A stretch of 64,000 nucleotides of DNA, from positions 930,001 to 994,000 of the forward strand of contig CAVSKK010000001.1 in assembly GCA_963728535.1 (NCBI GenBank), given 5' to 3'. Shown in pieces: positions 8,026 through 15,108 of this stretch (position 1 is the stretch's first letter; every line of letters begins with the position of its first letter). The notes below the pieces were generated by a model, which saw only the letters and a list, made by a program, of their open reading frames with translations, was not told where the DNA came from and did no database searches. Made by a program: the position numbers and the translations under genes. Origin of the DNA: VAXT01 sp963728535. Its GTDB lineage: Bacteria; Actinomycetota; Thermoleophilia; Gaiellales; Gaiellaceae.

Positions 8026-9162
8026 ATGGCGAGTGACCGCGAGGTTGTCCTGCAGATCGATCCCGCCCAGGCACATGAGCTGCTCGCTGGGGACGGAAAC
8101 CCCGTCCTCGTCGACATCCGGGAGCCCTGGGAGCTGGAACAGGGTCGGATTACAGGCTCGGTGCATATTCCGATGGCGGAGCTCGACGACAAGCTCGAGC
8201 CCTACCGGGAGCGATCGGTCGTCCTCTACTGCGCCCACGGCAACCGATCGCTGCGCGCGGCCAAGGCCTTCAGCGAGCAGGGCTACCGAGAGGTCGTCTC
8301 GCTCGCCGGCGGGATCGAGGCGTGGGGTAAGGCAGGCCTCCCGCTCGACCTCCCGGACGGCCTCGACGAGGCCCAGCGGGCGCGCTACAGCCGCCACCTC
8401 CTGATTCCCGAGATCGGCGTGCGCGGCCAGAAGCGGCTGCTCGATGCACAGGTGCTGCTCATCGGCGCAGGCGGACTGGGCTCGCCCGCGGCGCTCTACC
8501 TGGCGGCGGCCGGAGTCGGGCGACTCGGGATCGTGGATGACGACGCCGTCGACGAGTCGAACCTCCAGCGCCAGGTGCTTCATTCGACCGCCGAGCTCGG
8601 CGAGCCCAAGGTCGAGTCCGCCGGGCGCCGTCTGCAAGGGCTGAACGCCGACGTCGAGATCGTCCCCTACGCCGAGCGACTGACCGCCGACAACGTGGAC
8701 GGAATCCTCAGCGACGGCTGGGAGGTCATCGTCGACGGAGCGGACAACTTCCCGACCCGTTACCTCCTGAACGACGCCTCCGTCTGGCACGGTGTCCCGG
8801 TCGCCCACGGCTCGATCTTCCGCTTCGAGGGCCAGGCCACCGTCTTCGCTCCCAAGCTTGGCCCGTGCTACCGGTGCCTCTTCCCGCAGCCGCCTCCACC
8901 GGAGCTCGCTCCGAGCTGCGCGGAGGGCGGGGTGCTCGGCGTCCTGCCGGGTGTAATCGGCTCGATCCAGGCCACGGAGGCGCTCAAGCTTCTGCTTGGG
9001 ATCGGTGACCCACTGATCGGCCGCCTGCTCCTCTACGACGCGCTCGCCGGCGTCTTCGACGAGGTCGCGGTGCGTCGCGACCCGGCGTGCCCGGTCTGCG
9101 GCGATGCTCCGACGATCACCGAGTACGTGGACTATGTCGAGTTCTGTGATCGTCCCGCCTGA
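8026..9162 (+). CDS. moeB: rhodanese-MoeB/ThiF fusion, sulfur-carrier adenylyltransferase
   Basis: A 378-residue protein. Residues about 8-110 are a rhodanese domain with catalytic loop YCAHGNRS (active-site Cys). From about residue 120 follows an E1-like adenylyltransferase: RYSRHLLIPEIG, the ATP-binding loop LLIGAGGLGSPAALYLAAAG, DNFPTRYLLND, and zinc ligands in CYRCLF and CPVCGD. Such enzymes adenylate the Gly-Gly tail of small sulfur carriers (MoaD, ThiS, CysO) and load sulfur from the rhodanese persulfide. In MoeZ and MOCS3 the rhodanese domain is C-terminal; here it is N-terminal. The JAMM gene overlaps its end. No carrier protein gene is in the window. Confidence 0.92.
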   Translation: MASDREVVLQIDPAQAHELLAGDGNPVLVDIREPWELEQGRITGSVHIPMAELDDKLEPYRERSVVLYCAHGNRSLRAAKAFSEQGYREVVSLAGGIEAWGKAGLPLDLPDGLDEAQRARYSRHLLIPEIGVRGQKRLLDAQVLLIGAGGLGSPAALYLAAAGVGRLGIVDDDAVDESNLQRQVLHSTAELGEPKVESAGRRLQGLNADVEIVPYAERLTADNVDGILSDGWEVIVDGADNFPTRYLLNDASVWHGVPVAHGSIFRFEGQATVFAPKLGPCYRCLFPQPPPPELAPSCAEGGVLGVLPGVIGSIQATEALKLLLGIGDPLIGRLLLYDALAGVFDEVAVRRDPACPVCGDAPTITEYVDYVEFCDRPA

Positions 9163-9517
9163 GCTCCGGCGCGAGCTGGAGCGCCACGCGGCCGAGGAGG
9201 TTCCGAACGAGGCCTGCGGCCTCGTCCTGCTGCGTGACGGCCGCGCAGTCGGGTACGAGCGTGGCCGAAACGCGGAGGCCTCGCCCTATCGGTTCAGGCT
9301 CGAGGTCGAGCCCGAGGTCTGGTTCCTCGAGGACGAAGGCTACGAGCTCGCTGTCTTTCATTCCCACCCCACGTCGGCGCCCAGGCCATCGCGCACCGAC
9401 CTCGAACGGGCCGGGCTCTGGGCTTCGCGGCCGTGGCTGATCCTCCGCACGGACACCCGCGAGTTGGCCGCGTGGAACATCGAGGACGGCCGGGCGAGGG
9501 AGTTGACGATTGCGTAG
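9134..9517 (+). CDS. JAMM/Mov34-type metalloprotease (Mec+-like)
   Basis: 127 residues from an ATG at 9134 that lies inside the 3' end of the MoeB gene; a GTG at 9146 is an alternative. The JAMM zinc motif is complete: an upstream Glu in VPNEACGLVLL, then HSHPTSAPRPSRTD (H-x-H-P, S, D). The stand-alone bacterial family includes Mec+ of Mycobacterium, which cleaves cysteine from the CysO carrier after it has been loaded by MoeZ. The 29-base overlap with an E1-like activating enzyme fits that role: processing a sulfur carrier or its amino-acid conjugate. This is inference from context, since no carrier gene is present. Confidence 0.88.
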   Translation: MSSSVIVPPELRRELERHAAEEVPNEACGLVLLRDGRAVGYERGRNAEASPYRFRLEVEPEVWFLEDEGYELAVFHSHPTSAPRPSRTDLERAGLWASRPWLILRTDTRELAAWNIEDGRARELTIA

Positions 9518-10631
9518 CGCGATCGTCGTCGGCGCCGGGGTCTTCGGCGGCTCGCTTGCACTCCGGCTCGTGTCGAGCGGCTGGGAGGTCACTCTCGTCG
9601 AGCAGTACCCGCCCGGCCACGTCCGCGCCGCTTCCGGCGGCGAGTCGCGCCTGATCCGTTGCTCGCACGGCTCCGCCGCCTGGTACACCCGCTCGGCCCG
9701 GCGCGCGCTCGAGCTCTGGCGCGAGCTGGAACGCGAGTCGGGGACCGAGCTCTTCGTGCCGAGCGGCGTCGCCTGGTTCTTCCGCGAACCCGGCGGCTGG
9801 GGTGCCGAGAGCGAGCGTGTCCTCCGGCAGGAGGGCGTCCCGGTCGAGCGGCTCGCCCCCGATGAAGGAGCCAGCCTCTTCCCCAGCTTCGACGGCCGGG
9901 ATCTCGACTCGATCCTGTACGAGCCCGAGTCCGGCGTCCTCCGTGCACGCGACGCGACGCGGGTCATCTCGGAGCAGGCGATCGAGCGTGGCGCGCGCTT
10001 CGTGGCGGGCACCGCCGCACCACAGGGCGAGGCTGTGCAAGTCGACGGGGAGCGGCTCGAGGCCGATCGGGTCGTCTGGGCCGGAGGCGCCTGGCTCGCC
10101 GGGCTCTTCCCGGACGTCGTCGACCTCCGCGTGACCCGGCAGGACGTCTACTTCTTCGGGGCGCCTTCCGGTTGGCAGGCGCCGTCCGTGCCGGCGTGGG
10201 TCGACTTCCAGGGCGGCGTCTACGGCGTGGGCGAGCTCGACGGGCGGGGGTTCAAGGCGAGCCCCGACAGCGAGGGCCCCGAGTTCGACCCGGACGGCGA
10301 GGACCGCGTCCCGTCGGCCGAGAAGGAGCACGAGGCCCGCGACTACCTCGCCCATCGCTTCCCGGCACTGGCCGAGGCGCCACTCGTCGGTACCCGCTCC
10401 TGCCCCTACTCGCTGACCGCGGACACGAACTTTCTTGTCGCGCCGCATCCGGAACACGAGCGGGTCTGGCTCCTCGGCGGCGGCTCGGGCCACGGCTTCA
10501 AGCACGGTCCCGCGCTCGCCGAGTACGTGCAGGGCCTCCTCGAGGAGAAAGACGCGCCCGACCCGGTGTTCGGTCTGGGCGCCCGCCCGCCGGGAGGCGG
10601 CTTGCGGGCGCCCTGGATCGAATCGGGCTAG
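9510..10631 (+). CDS. FAD-dependent DAO-family oxidoreductase, sarcosine-oxidase-like
   Basis: 373 residues from a TTG that overlaps the JAMM stop by 8 bases, with GAGGGAG upstream. The N-terminus is the FAD site SAIVVGAGVFGGSLALRL. GGESRLIRCSHG resembles the monomeric sarcosine oxidase/N-methyltryptophan oxidase motif that precedes covalent flavin attachment. PYSLTADTNFLVAPHPEHE and LLGGGSGHGFKHGPALAEYV form the C-terminal flavin/substrate region. It should oxidise a secondary or N-methyl amine, giving peroxide. It forms a coupled operon with the MoeB and JAMM genes and is convergent with the cupredoxin gene, overlapping its stop by 4 bases. The substrate is not readable. Confidence 0.87.
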   Translation: MRSAIVVGAGVFGGSLALRLVSSGWEVTLVEQYPPGHVRAASGGESRLIRCSHGSAAWYTRSARRALELWRELERESGTELFVPSGVAWFFREPGGWGAESERVLRQEGVPVERLAPDEGASLFPSFDGRDLDSILYEPESGVLRARDATRVISEQAIERGARFVAGTAAPQGEAVQVDGERLEADRVVWAGGAWLAGLFPDVVDLRVTRQDVYFFGAPSGWQAPSVPAWVDFQGGVYGVGELDGRGFKASPDSEGPEFDPDGEDRVPSAEKEHEARDYLAHRFPALAEAPLVGTRSCPYSLTADTNFLVAPHPEHERVWLLGGGSGHGFKHGPALAEYVQGLLEEKDAPDPVFGLGARPPGGGLRAPWIESG

Positions 10632-10993
10632 GTGACCCGGAACGTGCGCTTCATGCCCTGAGCGGCATGGGGGTCACACTGGTACGTGTACTTGCCCTTC
10701 TTCAGGGTCACGGTGACCGTCTTCGTGCCCTTGAACGAAAGGGACGTGATCTGCTTGTTCAGGCCCGGGCCCTTGAGCCGAAAATTGTGGATCTTCGACT
10801 TGTCGACGACGGTGATCGTGTACTTGCCCGGCCTCAACGTCTTGGCCGCTGCGGTGCCCTTCTTGAGCGTGATCGTGAAGCCGGGACCGGTGGTTCCCTT
10901 CAGCTTCGTGGCGCTTGCCATCCCGGCTGACGTCGGCGCGGCAATCGCGACGAGCGTCGCGAGGCCGGCGATGAGATAAGGAATGCGAGTCAT
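10628..10993 (-). CDS. secreted cupredoxin-like (type 1 copper) protein
   Basis: 121 residues with an N-terminal signal peptide (PYLIAGLATLVAIAAPTSAG). The mature part is Lys/Gly-rich beta sandwich. The expected blue-copper ligands are in order: His in SKIHNFRLKG, then Cys, His and Met in YTYQCDPHAAQGMKRTF. That spacing matches plastocyanin/amicyanin-type cupredoxins. It could carry electrons outside the membrane or buffer copper. It starts at ATG with GGGAGGA 6 bases upstream and is transcribed alone, facing the DAO oxidoreductase end to end. The redox partner is unknown. Confidence 0.85.
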   Translation of the reverse strand: MTRIPYLIAGLATLVAIAAPTSAGMASATKLKGTTGPGFTITLKKGTAAAKTLRPGKYTITVVDKSKIHNFRLKGPGLNKQITSLSFKGTKTVTVTLKKGKYTYQCDPHAAQGMKRTFRVT

Positions 10994-11073
10994 CGTCCTC
11001 CCTTTGTGGTTTCTAGTGGACTCCTTCGTGAGAGCGATCTCTTCGGATTGGAACGCGAGCGATACTAACCACG

Positions 11074-11319
11074 GTGCAACCGCCCTCTGGTTACAGCCTC
11101 GTTAAGGGTGCCCTGGAGCGCGAATTTCTATTCCGCGACTTCGCTGAAGCGCTTGCCTTCGTGAACCGCGTCGGCGAGCTCGCCGAGCGCGAGAACCACC
11201 ATCCGGACATCGAGATCCGCTGGAATCGGGTGACGCTTCGCTGGTGGACGCACGTCGCGGACGCGGTCACCGACCGCGACTACGAGCTCGCCAACAGGTC
11301 AAACGAGCTCGTCCTCTAG
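11074..11319 (+). CDS. phhB: pterin-4a-carbinolamine dehydratase
   Basis: 81 residues from a GTG. The signature ENHHPDIEIRWNRVTLRW contains the paired histidines of the dehydratase active site, and the flanking FRDFAEALAFVNRVGELAE helix and DRDYELANRSNEL tail complete the fold. Only the short N-terminal strand is shorter than usual. The enzyme dehydrates 4a-hydroxytetrahydrobiopterin during pterin cofactor recycling, normally for aromatic amino-acid hydroxylases; bacterial homologues also occur without them. Its 3' end overlaps the stop of the convergent DegV gene by 21 bases. Confidence 0.93.
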   Translation: MQPPSGYSLVKGALEREFLFRDFAEALAFVNRVGELAERENHHPDIEIRWNRVTLRWWTHVADAVTDRDYELANRSNELVL

Positions 11320-12162
11320 CCAGAAGAGCCCGACCGTGCCCGGGCCCGCGTGGGTGCCGAGGACGGGGCCGAGGGTCGTCGTGATCTCCAGCTCGGCCTG
11401 GGGGCGCAGGTCGCGGACGAGCTTCTCGAGCGCGTCCAGCCGCTCCGGTGCGTCGGCATGGGCAATCGCGACCCGCACTCCGGGCGCGTCGCGCGTCCCG
11501 GCCTCCAGAGCGTTCGCGAACTCCTGGATGGCCTTCCGGTTTCCGCGGACGCGCTTGACGGGCAGGACCTCCCCGTCGGCGAGCGTGAGGATCGGCTTGA
11601 TGTTCAGGAGCTGGCCCGCCCAGCCTGCGGCGCGGCCGATACGTCCGCCGCGCGCCAGGTACTCGAGCGTGTCCAACGTGAAGACGAGGCCCGAGTCGAG
11701 CGTGAACCGTGCGAGCAGCTCGTCCACCTCCTCGTCGGTCGTCCCCTGTTCGAGCCGGCGCTGAACCGCGAGCGCGAGCATCGCAATCAACGCGGAGGCG
11801 ACGCCGGTGTCGAAGACGCGTACGCGCTCGCCCGCATCCGAGGCCGCCCGGCTCGCGCTCGCGAACGTCCCAGAGAGCTTCGAGGAGAGATGGAGCGAGA
11901 GCACGCGCTCGTACCCGGCGAGCTCCTCGTAGGCGGCAAGGAAGTCGGCCGGCGTCGGCTGCGAGGTCGTGGGCAGCTCGTCCGCCGTTCGCAGCCGCGC
12001 ATAGAACTCGGCGGGCCCGATGTCGACGTAGTCGCGGTAGCTCTCCGTTCCGAACCGCACGTACAGCGGGACGATGCGCCAGCTGGGGAAACGGGACAGG
12101 CCCTCGGGGTAATCGGCTGTGGAGTCCAGGACGATCGCGGTGTTCTCGGCGGTGAGCTTCAT
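11299..12162 (-). CDS. DegV family fatty-acid-binding protein (FakB-like)
   Basis: 287 residues: AIVLDSTADYPEGL opens the DegV fold, HLSSKLSGTFASA carries the conserved Ser/Thr that contact the fatty-acid carboxylate, and TLEYLARGGRIGRAAGWAG plus IKPILTLADGEV are family hallmarks. FakB proteins hold a free fatty acid and present it to FakA for phosphorylation, feeding acyl phosphates to PlsX/PlsY. The ATG overlaps the stop of the response regulator (ATGA), and the fakA-like gene lies just upstream, so binding protein and kinase are encoded together. The fatty-acid preference cannot be told from the sequence. Confidence 0.9.
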   Translation of the reverse strand: MKLTAENTAIVLDSTADYPEGLSRFPSWRIVPLYVRFGTESYRDYVDIGPAEFYARLRTADELPTTSQPTPADFLAAYEELAGYERVLSLHLSSKLSGTFASASRAASDAGERVRVFDTGVASALIAMLALAVQRRLEQGTTDEEVDELLARFTLDSGLVFTLDTLEYLARGGRIGRAAGWAGQLLNIKPILTLADGEVLPVKRVRGNRKAIQEFANALEAGTRDAPGVRVAIAHADAPERLDALEKLVRDLRPQAELEITTTLGPVLGTHAGPGTVGLFWLEDELV

Positions 12163-12542
12163 CCCGTGCCCCGTCCGGCTGCCTTCTTGATGGCGGCAAC
12201 GATCTCGTCGAGCGGCTCGTCCTTCGTCAGGCACGCAACCGCGCCGGCCGCGAAGAGCGCATCGACCTCGTGCGGGTTTGCAGATGCAGTCAGACACACG
12301 ACGGCGACTTCCGGGCACGCGTCGCGGAGGACCTTCGTCACCTGAACGCCGTCGAGCGCAGGGAGCCTGTAGTCCAAGACGACGACCTCGGGCTCGCGCT
12401 CGCGGCAGAGCTCCACGACCTTCGTGCCATCCTCGACCGAGGCGACGACATTGACGTCCGAGCGTAGACCGAGCAGCAGCTCCAGCGCCTCCCGGAAGAC
12501 CTCGTTGTCCTCAACCAGCGCGACACGGACGGGCTCGGACAC
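12159..12542 (-). CDS. stand-alone response-regulator receiver protein
   Basis: 127 residues made of one receiver domain with no output domain. The acidic pocket is in LVEDNEVFREAL, the phospho-acceptor Asp is in VVVLDYRLPALDG, the Thr in CLTASANP and the Lys in ACLTKDEPLDE. It ends soon after the fifth helix (IVAAIKKAAGRGTG). No histidine kinase is encoded nearby. It sits between the fakA-like and degV genes, 3 bases from the first and overlapping the second by 4, so it is very likely translated with them and may control or be controlled by fatty-acid phosphorylation. That link is inference. Confidence 0.9.
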   Translation of the reverse strand: MSEPVRVALVEDNEVFREALELLLGLRSDVNVVASVEDGTKVVELCREREPEVVVLDYRLPALDGVQVTKVLRDACPEVAVVCLTASANPHEVDALFAAGAVACLTKDEPLDEIVAAIKKAAGRGTG

Positions 12543-12545
12543 CGT

Positions 12546-14126
12546 TTACTCCGCCCCGATCAGGAGCGGATAGTGCGGCTGGCCACCCGGGTGAACCTCG
12601 AGCTCGAGCTCCGGATGCCGCTCGGCGATGCGCGCGAGCAGGGGGCCGAGCTCCGGCTCGTCCTCGCCGGTGATGAACGTGAGCACGTCGCGCGGCTCGT
12701 CGAGCAGGCGCTCGACCACGGAGTCGGCGACCGCGGCGAAGCTCGTCCCCCCGGCGACCGGCTCGCCCTCGGCGAGGCCGAGGTACGCACCACGGGCGAC
12801 CTGCATCCCGTCGATGCTGACGGCTCGTGAGGCGACCGTGACGGCTCCGGTCACAACAGCGGCCGCGGCTTCCTCCATCGCCGCTGCATTCGGCTGCGCT
12901 CCAACCGCCGGATCGTAGGCGAGCATGGCTGCCAGCCCCGTCTGGATCGAGCTCGACGGGACGACGTGAACGGGGATCTGGGCCAGCCGCGCCGCTTGCC
13001 GGGCGGCAAGAACGACGTTGTCGTTGTTGGCCAGCACGACCGCCTCCTCGGCGCGCGTCCCCTCGATCGCCTCGAGGAGCTCTTCGGTCGATGGGTTCAT
13101 CGTCTCGCCTCCGTCGACGACTCCTGTGGCTCCCATGCTTTCGAAGAGGCGCCGGTTGCCCTCGCCTGCGACGACCGTCACGACCGCCGTCTTCACCTGC
13201 TCTTGCAGGCCCGTCTGGCTCGCGAGCCGATCCTCACGCTGGGCCGACTGGACGTGCATGTTCCCGATCTCGACGCCCTCGATCACGCCGAGCGCCGTCC
13301 CTGCCCGCAGCGCGGCACCGGGGTCGTCGGTGTGCACATGGGCCTTGAGCGCTCGCGCATCGCCCACGACGAGGAGCGAGTCTCCGAGGGGCGTCAGTTC
13401 ACGCTCGAGCGCGGTTGCGTCCAGCCTGTCACCCTCGACGACGAAGACCGTGCAGTAGCGGTAGCGCGACGACTCCTGGTGGACGGCGTCCGGCGCGAGC
13501 CGCTCGACCTCGACCACCTCCGGCAGCGGCTCGCCGGCCAGGTGCGCCGCGAGGCCGCGCACGATCTCAACGAGCCCGGCCGCTCCGGCATCCACGACGC
13601 CGGCTTTGCGGAGGACCTCGAGCTGGTCGCGCGTCTGCTCGACCGCTTCGTCACCCCGGCGCACGAGTCCTGAGAAGAGCTGCGGGAGGTCCAGAGCAGT
13701 TCCGGCTTCCGCCTCCTCCGCGAGCGCGCGAACCACGGTCAGGATCGTCCCCTCCTTGGGCTCCTGCACGGCGGCGTAGGCCTCGTCGGAGGCCCGGCGG
13801 AAGGCTCTTGCAGTCGCTTCGGCATCGACCGGCTCGGCGCCGGCCAGGACGTCGCAGGCTCCGCGCACGATCTGCGACAGGATCACTCCGGAGTTCCCGC
13901 GAGCCCCGAGCAGTGCCGCGTGAGCAACCTCCTCGGCCAGGCCGGCCCTGTCCGACTCTGCCAGAGGCTGTTGCAACGTCTCCGTGACGGCCCGCACGGT
14001 GAGGAGCATGTTCGTTCCCGTGTCGCCGTCGGGCACCGGAAAGACGTTGAGATCGTCCAGACGCGCACGGTTGCGCTCGAGCGCAGTCTCCGCGGCACGG
14101 ACGAGCTCGAGAACCGCGGCGCGCAT
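12546..14126 (-). CDS. fakA: DAK2-domain fatty acid kinase (FakA/YloV-like)
   Basis: 526 residues. The N-terminal kinase domain has LNVFPVPDGDTGTNMLLT, whose aspartates bind Mg-ATP, and ALLGARGNSGVILSQI. The C-terminal half holds a DegV-related domain (AVVTVVAGEGNRRLFESMGA, ANNDNVVLAARQAA). This architecture matches FakA, which phosphorylates fatty acids bound to FakB. A DegV/FakB gene follows two positions downstream, which strengthens the call. The adjacent rpmB upstream is a common neighbour of yloV in Gram-positive genomes. The start at 14126 gives the standard length. Cytosolic. Confidence 0.92.
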   Translation of the reverse strand: MRAAVLELVRAAETALERNRARLDDLNVFPVPDGDTGTNMLLTVRAVTETLQQPLAESDRAGLAEEVAHAALLGARGNSGVILSQIVRGACDVLAGAEPVDAEATARAFRRASDEAYAAVQEPKEGTILTVVRALAEEAEAGTALDLPQLFSGLVRRGDEAVEQTRDQLEVLRKAGVVDAGAAGLVEIVRGLAAHLAGEPLPEVVEVERLAPDAVHQESSRYRYCTVFVVEGDRLDATALERELTPLGDSLLVVGDARALKAHVHTDDPGAALRAGTALGVIEGVEIGNMHVQSAQREDRLASQTGLQEQVKTAVVTVVAGEGNRRLFESMGATGVVDGGETMNPSTEELLEAIEGTRAEEAVVLANNDNVVLAARQAARLAQIPVHVVPSSSIQTGLAAMLAYDPAVGAQPNAAAMEEAAAAVVTGAVTVASRAVSIDGMQVARGAYLGLAEGEPVAGGTSFAAVADSVVERLLDEPRDVLTFITGEDEPELGPLLARIAERHPELELEVHPGGQPHYPLLIGAE

Positions 14127-14144
14127 CGGCCGGTTATATCGAGA

Positions 14145-14336
14145 TCAGAGCGCTTTTTCGACTTTTCCGGCTTTTAGGCACCGGGTGCAGACGTTCGCAC
14201 GCTGGGCGCGCCCGTCCAGGAGGACGCGGACTCGCTGGAGGTTTGGATCGAAGCGTCGCTTCGTCGCCACCATCGAATGGCTCCGGTTGTTCCCGAAGGA
14301 CGGCTTCTTCCCACAGATAGCGCAGATTCTGGCCAC
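14145..14336 (-). CDS. rpmB: 50S ribosomal protein L28
   Basis: 63 residues: ARICAICGKKPSFGNNRSHS, KRRFDPNLQRVRVLLDG and ANVCTRCLKAGKVEKA. The two CxxC pairs show this is the zinc-binding (C+) form of L28. Length and sequence are typical of the family. It starts at GTG and lies 18 bases upstream of the fakA-like gene on the same strand, a conserved arrangement in many Firmicutes and Actinobacteria. Confidence 0.97.
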   Translation of the reverse strand: MARICAICGKKPSFGNNRSHSMVATKRRFDPNLQRVRVLLDGRAQRANVCTRCLKAGKVEKAL

Positions 14337-14379
14337 GACCGCGGCAGTCTAGCCAAAGGCGTTGATTGTGACGCCGCCG

Positions 14380-15108
14380 TCAGCTGAGGGGGCCGGCCGC
14401 TTGCGCCCGGAGCTGCGAGAAGACGTCGGCCATCTCGAGGGCGCTTCGCACCGCGTCTGCGGCCCGGTCGATCCGCTTCTCTGCCTGCTCACGGTTCTCG
14501 ACCGTGAGGACGCCGAACGCGACCGGGACACCGGTCTCGATTGCGGCCAGCTGAAGGCCGCTCGCGGTCTCGCCTGCGATCAGGTCGAAATGCGGCGTCT
14601 CACCGCGGATCACACAGCCGAGCGCGACGATGCACGCGTACCGGCGCGTCTTCGCGAGAGCCATCGTCGCCAGAGGAAGCTCGAAGGCTCCCGGGACGGG
14701 CATGATCATGATCGCCTCGCGCGGCACGCCGACCTCCTCCAGCTCGGCGAGCGCTCGCTCAAGCAGGCGATTGGTGATCTCGCCGTTGTAGCGGCTGACG
14801 ACGATCCCGACCGCGCGACGGCCGTCGGCACCCCCGCTGAGAGCGCCGTAGCCCTCGGGAATGCGAAGCTCGCCCTCGGCGTGCTCGTCGCGCCCGGTCG
14901 GCGGAGGCGAGGGCGGCCTGAGAGCGGGAACCTCACCGTCCTCGGGAGCGTCGGGCGGTGCCTCGGGCGTCTCGGGCGCCTCGGGCGCCTCGTCTCCGTC
15001 CGGAGTCTCGGGAGTGTCGGGAGCCTCGGGAGACTCGGGGGACTCGGGCGCCTCGGGCCGCCCCAGCTCGTTGAGGCGAGACTCGATCTCGTCGATGCGA
15101 TCGCTCAT
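14380..15108 (-). CDS. ribH: 6,7-dimethyl-8-ribityllumazine synthase with long acidic N-terminal extension
   Basis: 242 residues from an ATG that overlaps the ribBA stop (ATGA). The catalytic domain starts near residue 90: AVGIVVSRYNGEITNRLLER, VPGAFELPLATMALAK, CVIRGETPHFDLIAGE. It condenses 5-amino-6-ribitylaminouracil with dihydroxybutanone phosphate, and the family usually forms 60-mer capsids or pentamers. RibH is normally about 155 residues. The extra ~85 residues hold a short helix (SDRIDEIESRLNELGR) and then a low-complexity Pro/Glu/Ser run, unlike anything in the neighbours. It may decorate or cap the capsid, which is speculation. Confidence 0.93.
   Translation of the reverse strand: MSDRIDEIESRLNELGRPEAPESPESPEAPDTPETPDGDEAPEAPETPEAPPDAPEDGEVPALRPPSPPPTGRDEHAEGELRIPEGYGALSGGADGRRAVGIVVSRYNGEITNRLLERALAELEEVGVPREAIMIMPVPGAFELPLATMALAKTRRYACIVALGCVIRGETPHFDLIAGETASGLQLAAIETGVPVAFGVLTVENREQAEKRIDRAADAVRSALEMADVFSQLRAQAAGPLS
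14930..15060 (-). repeat. low-complexity GC-rich repeat encoding the Pro/Glu tract of RibH
   Basis: Imperfect tandem units of the type GGGCGCCTCGGGAGTCTC (plus-strand view) run through this stretch and encode repeated PEAPESPE/PDTPETP-like peptides. The repeats stay in frame, so the tract expands or contracts without breaking ribH. It is coding microsatellite-like sequence rather than a mobile element. Confidence 0.7.

Noticed and set aside
14930..15060. CRISPR-like or tandem non-coding repeat
   Set aside because: The repeats are in frame within ribH, have no spacers and encode the Pro/Glu tract.
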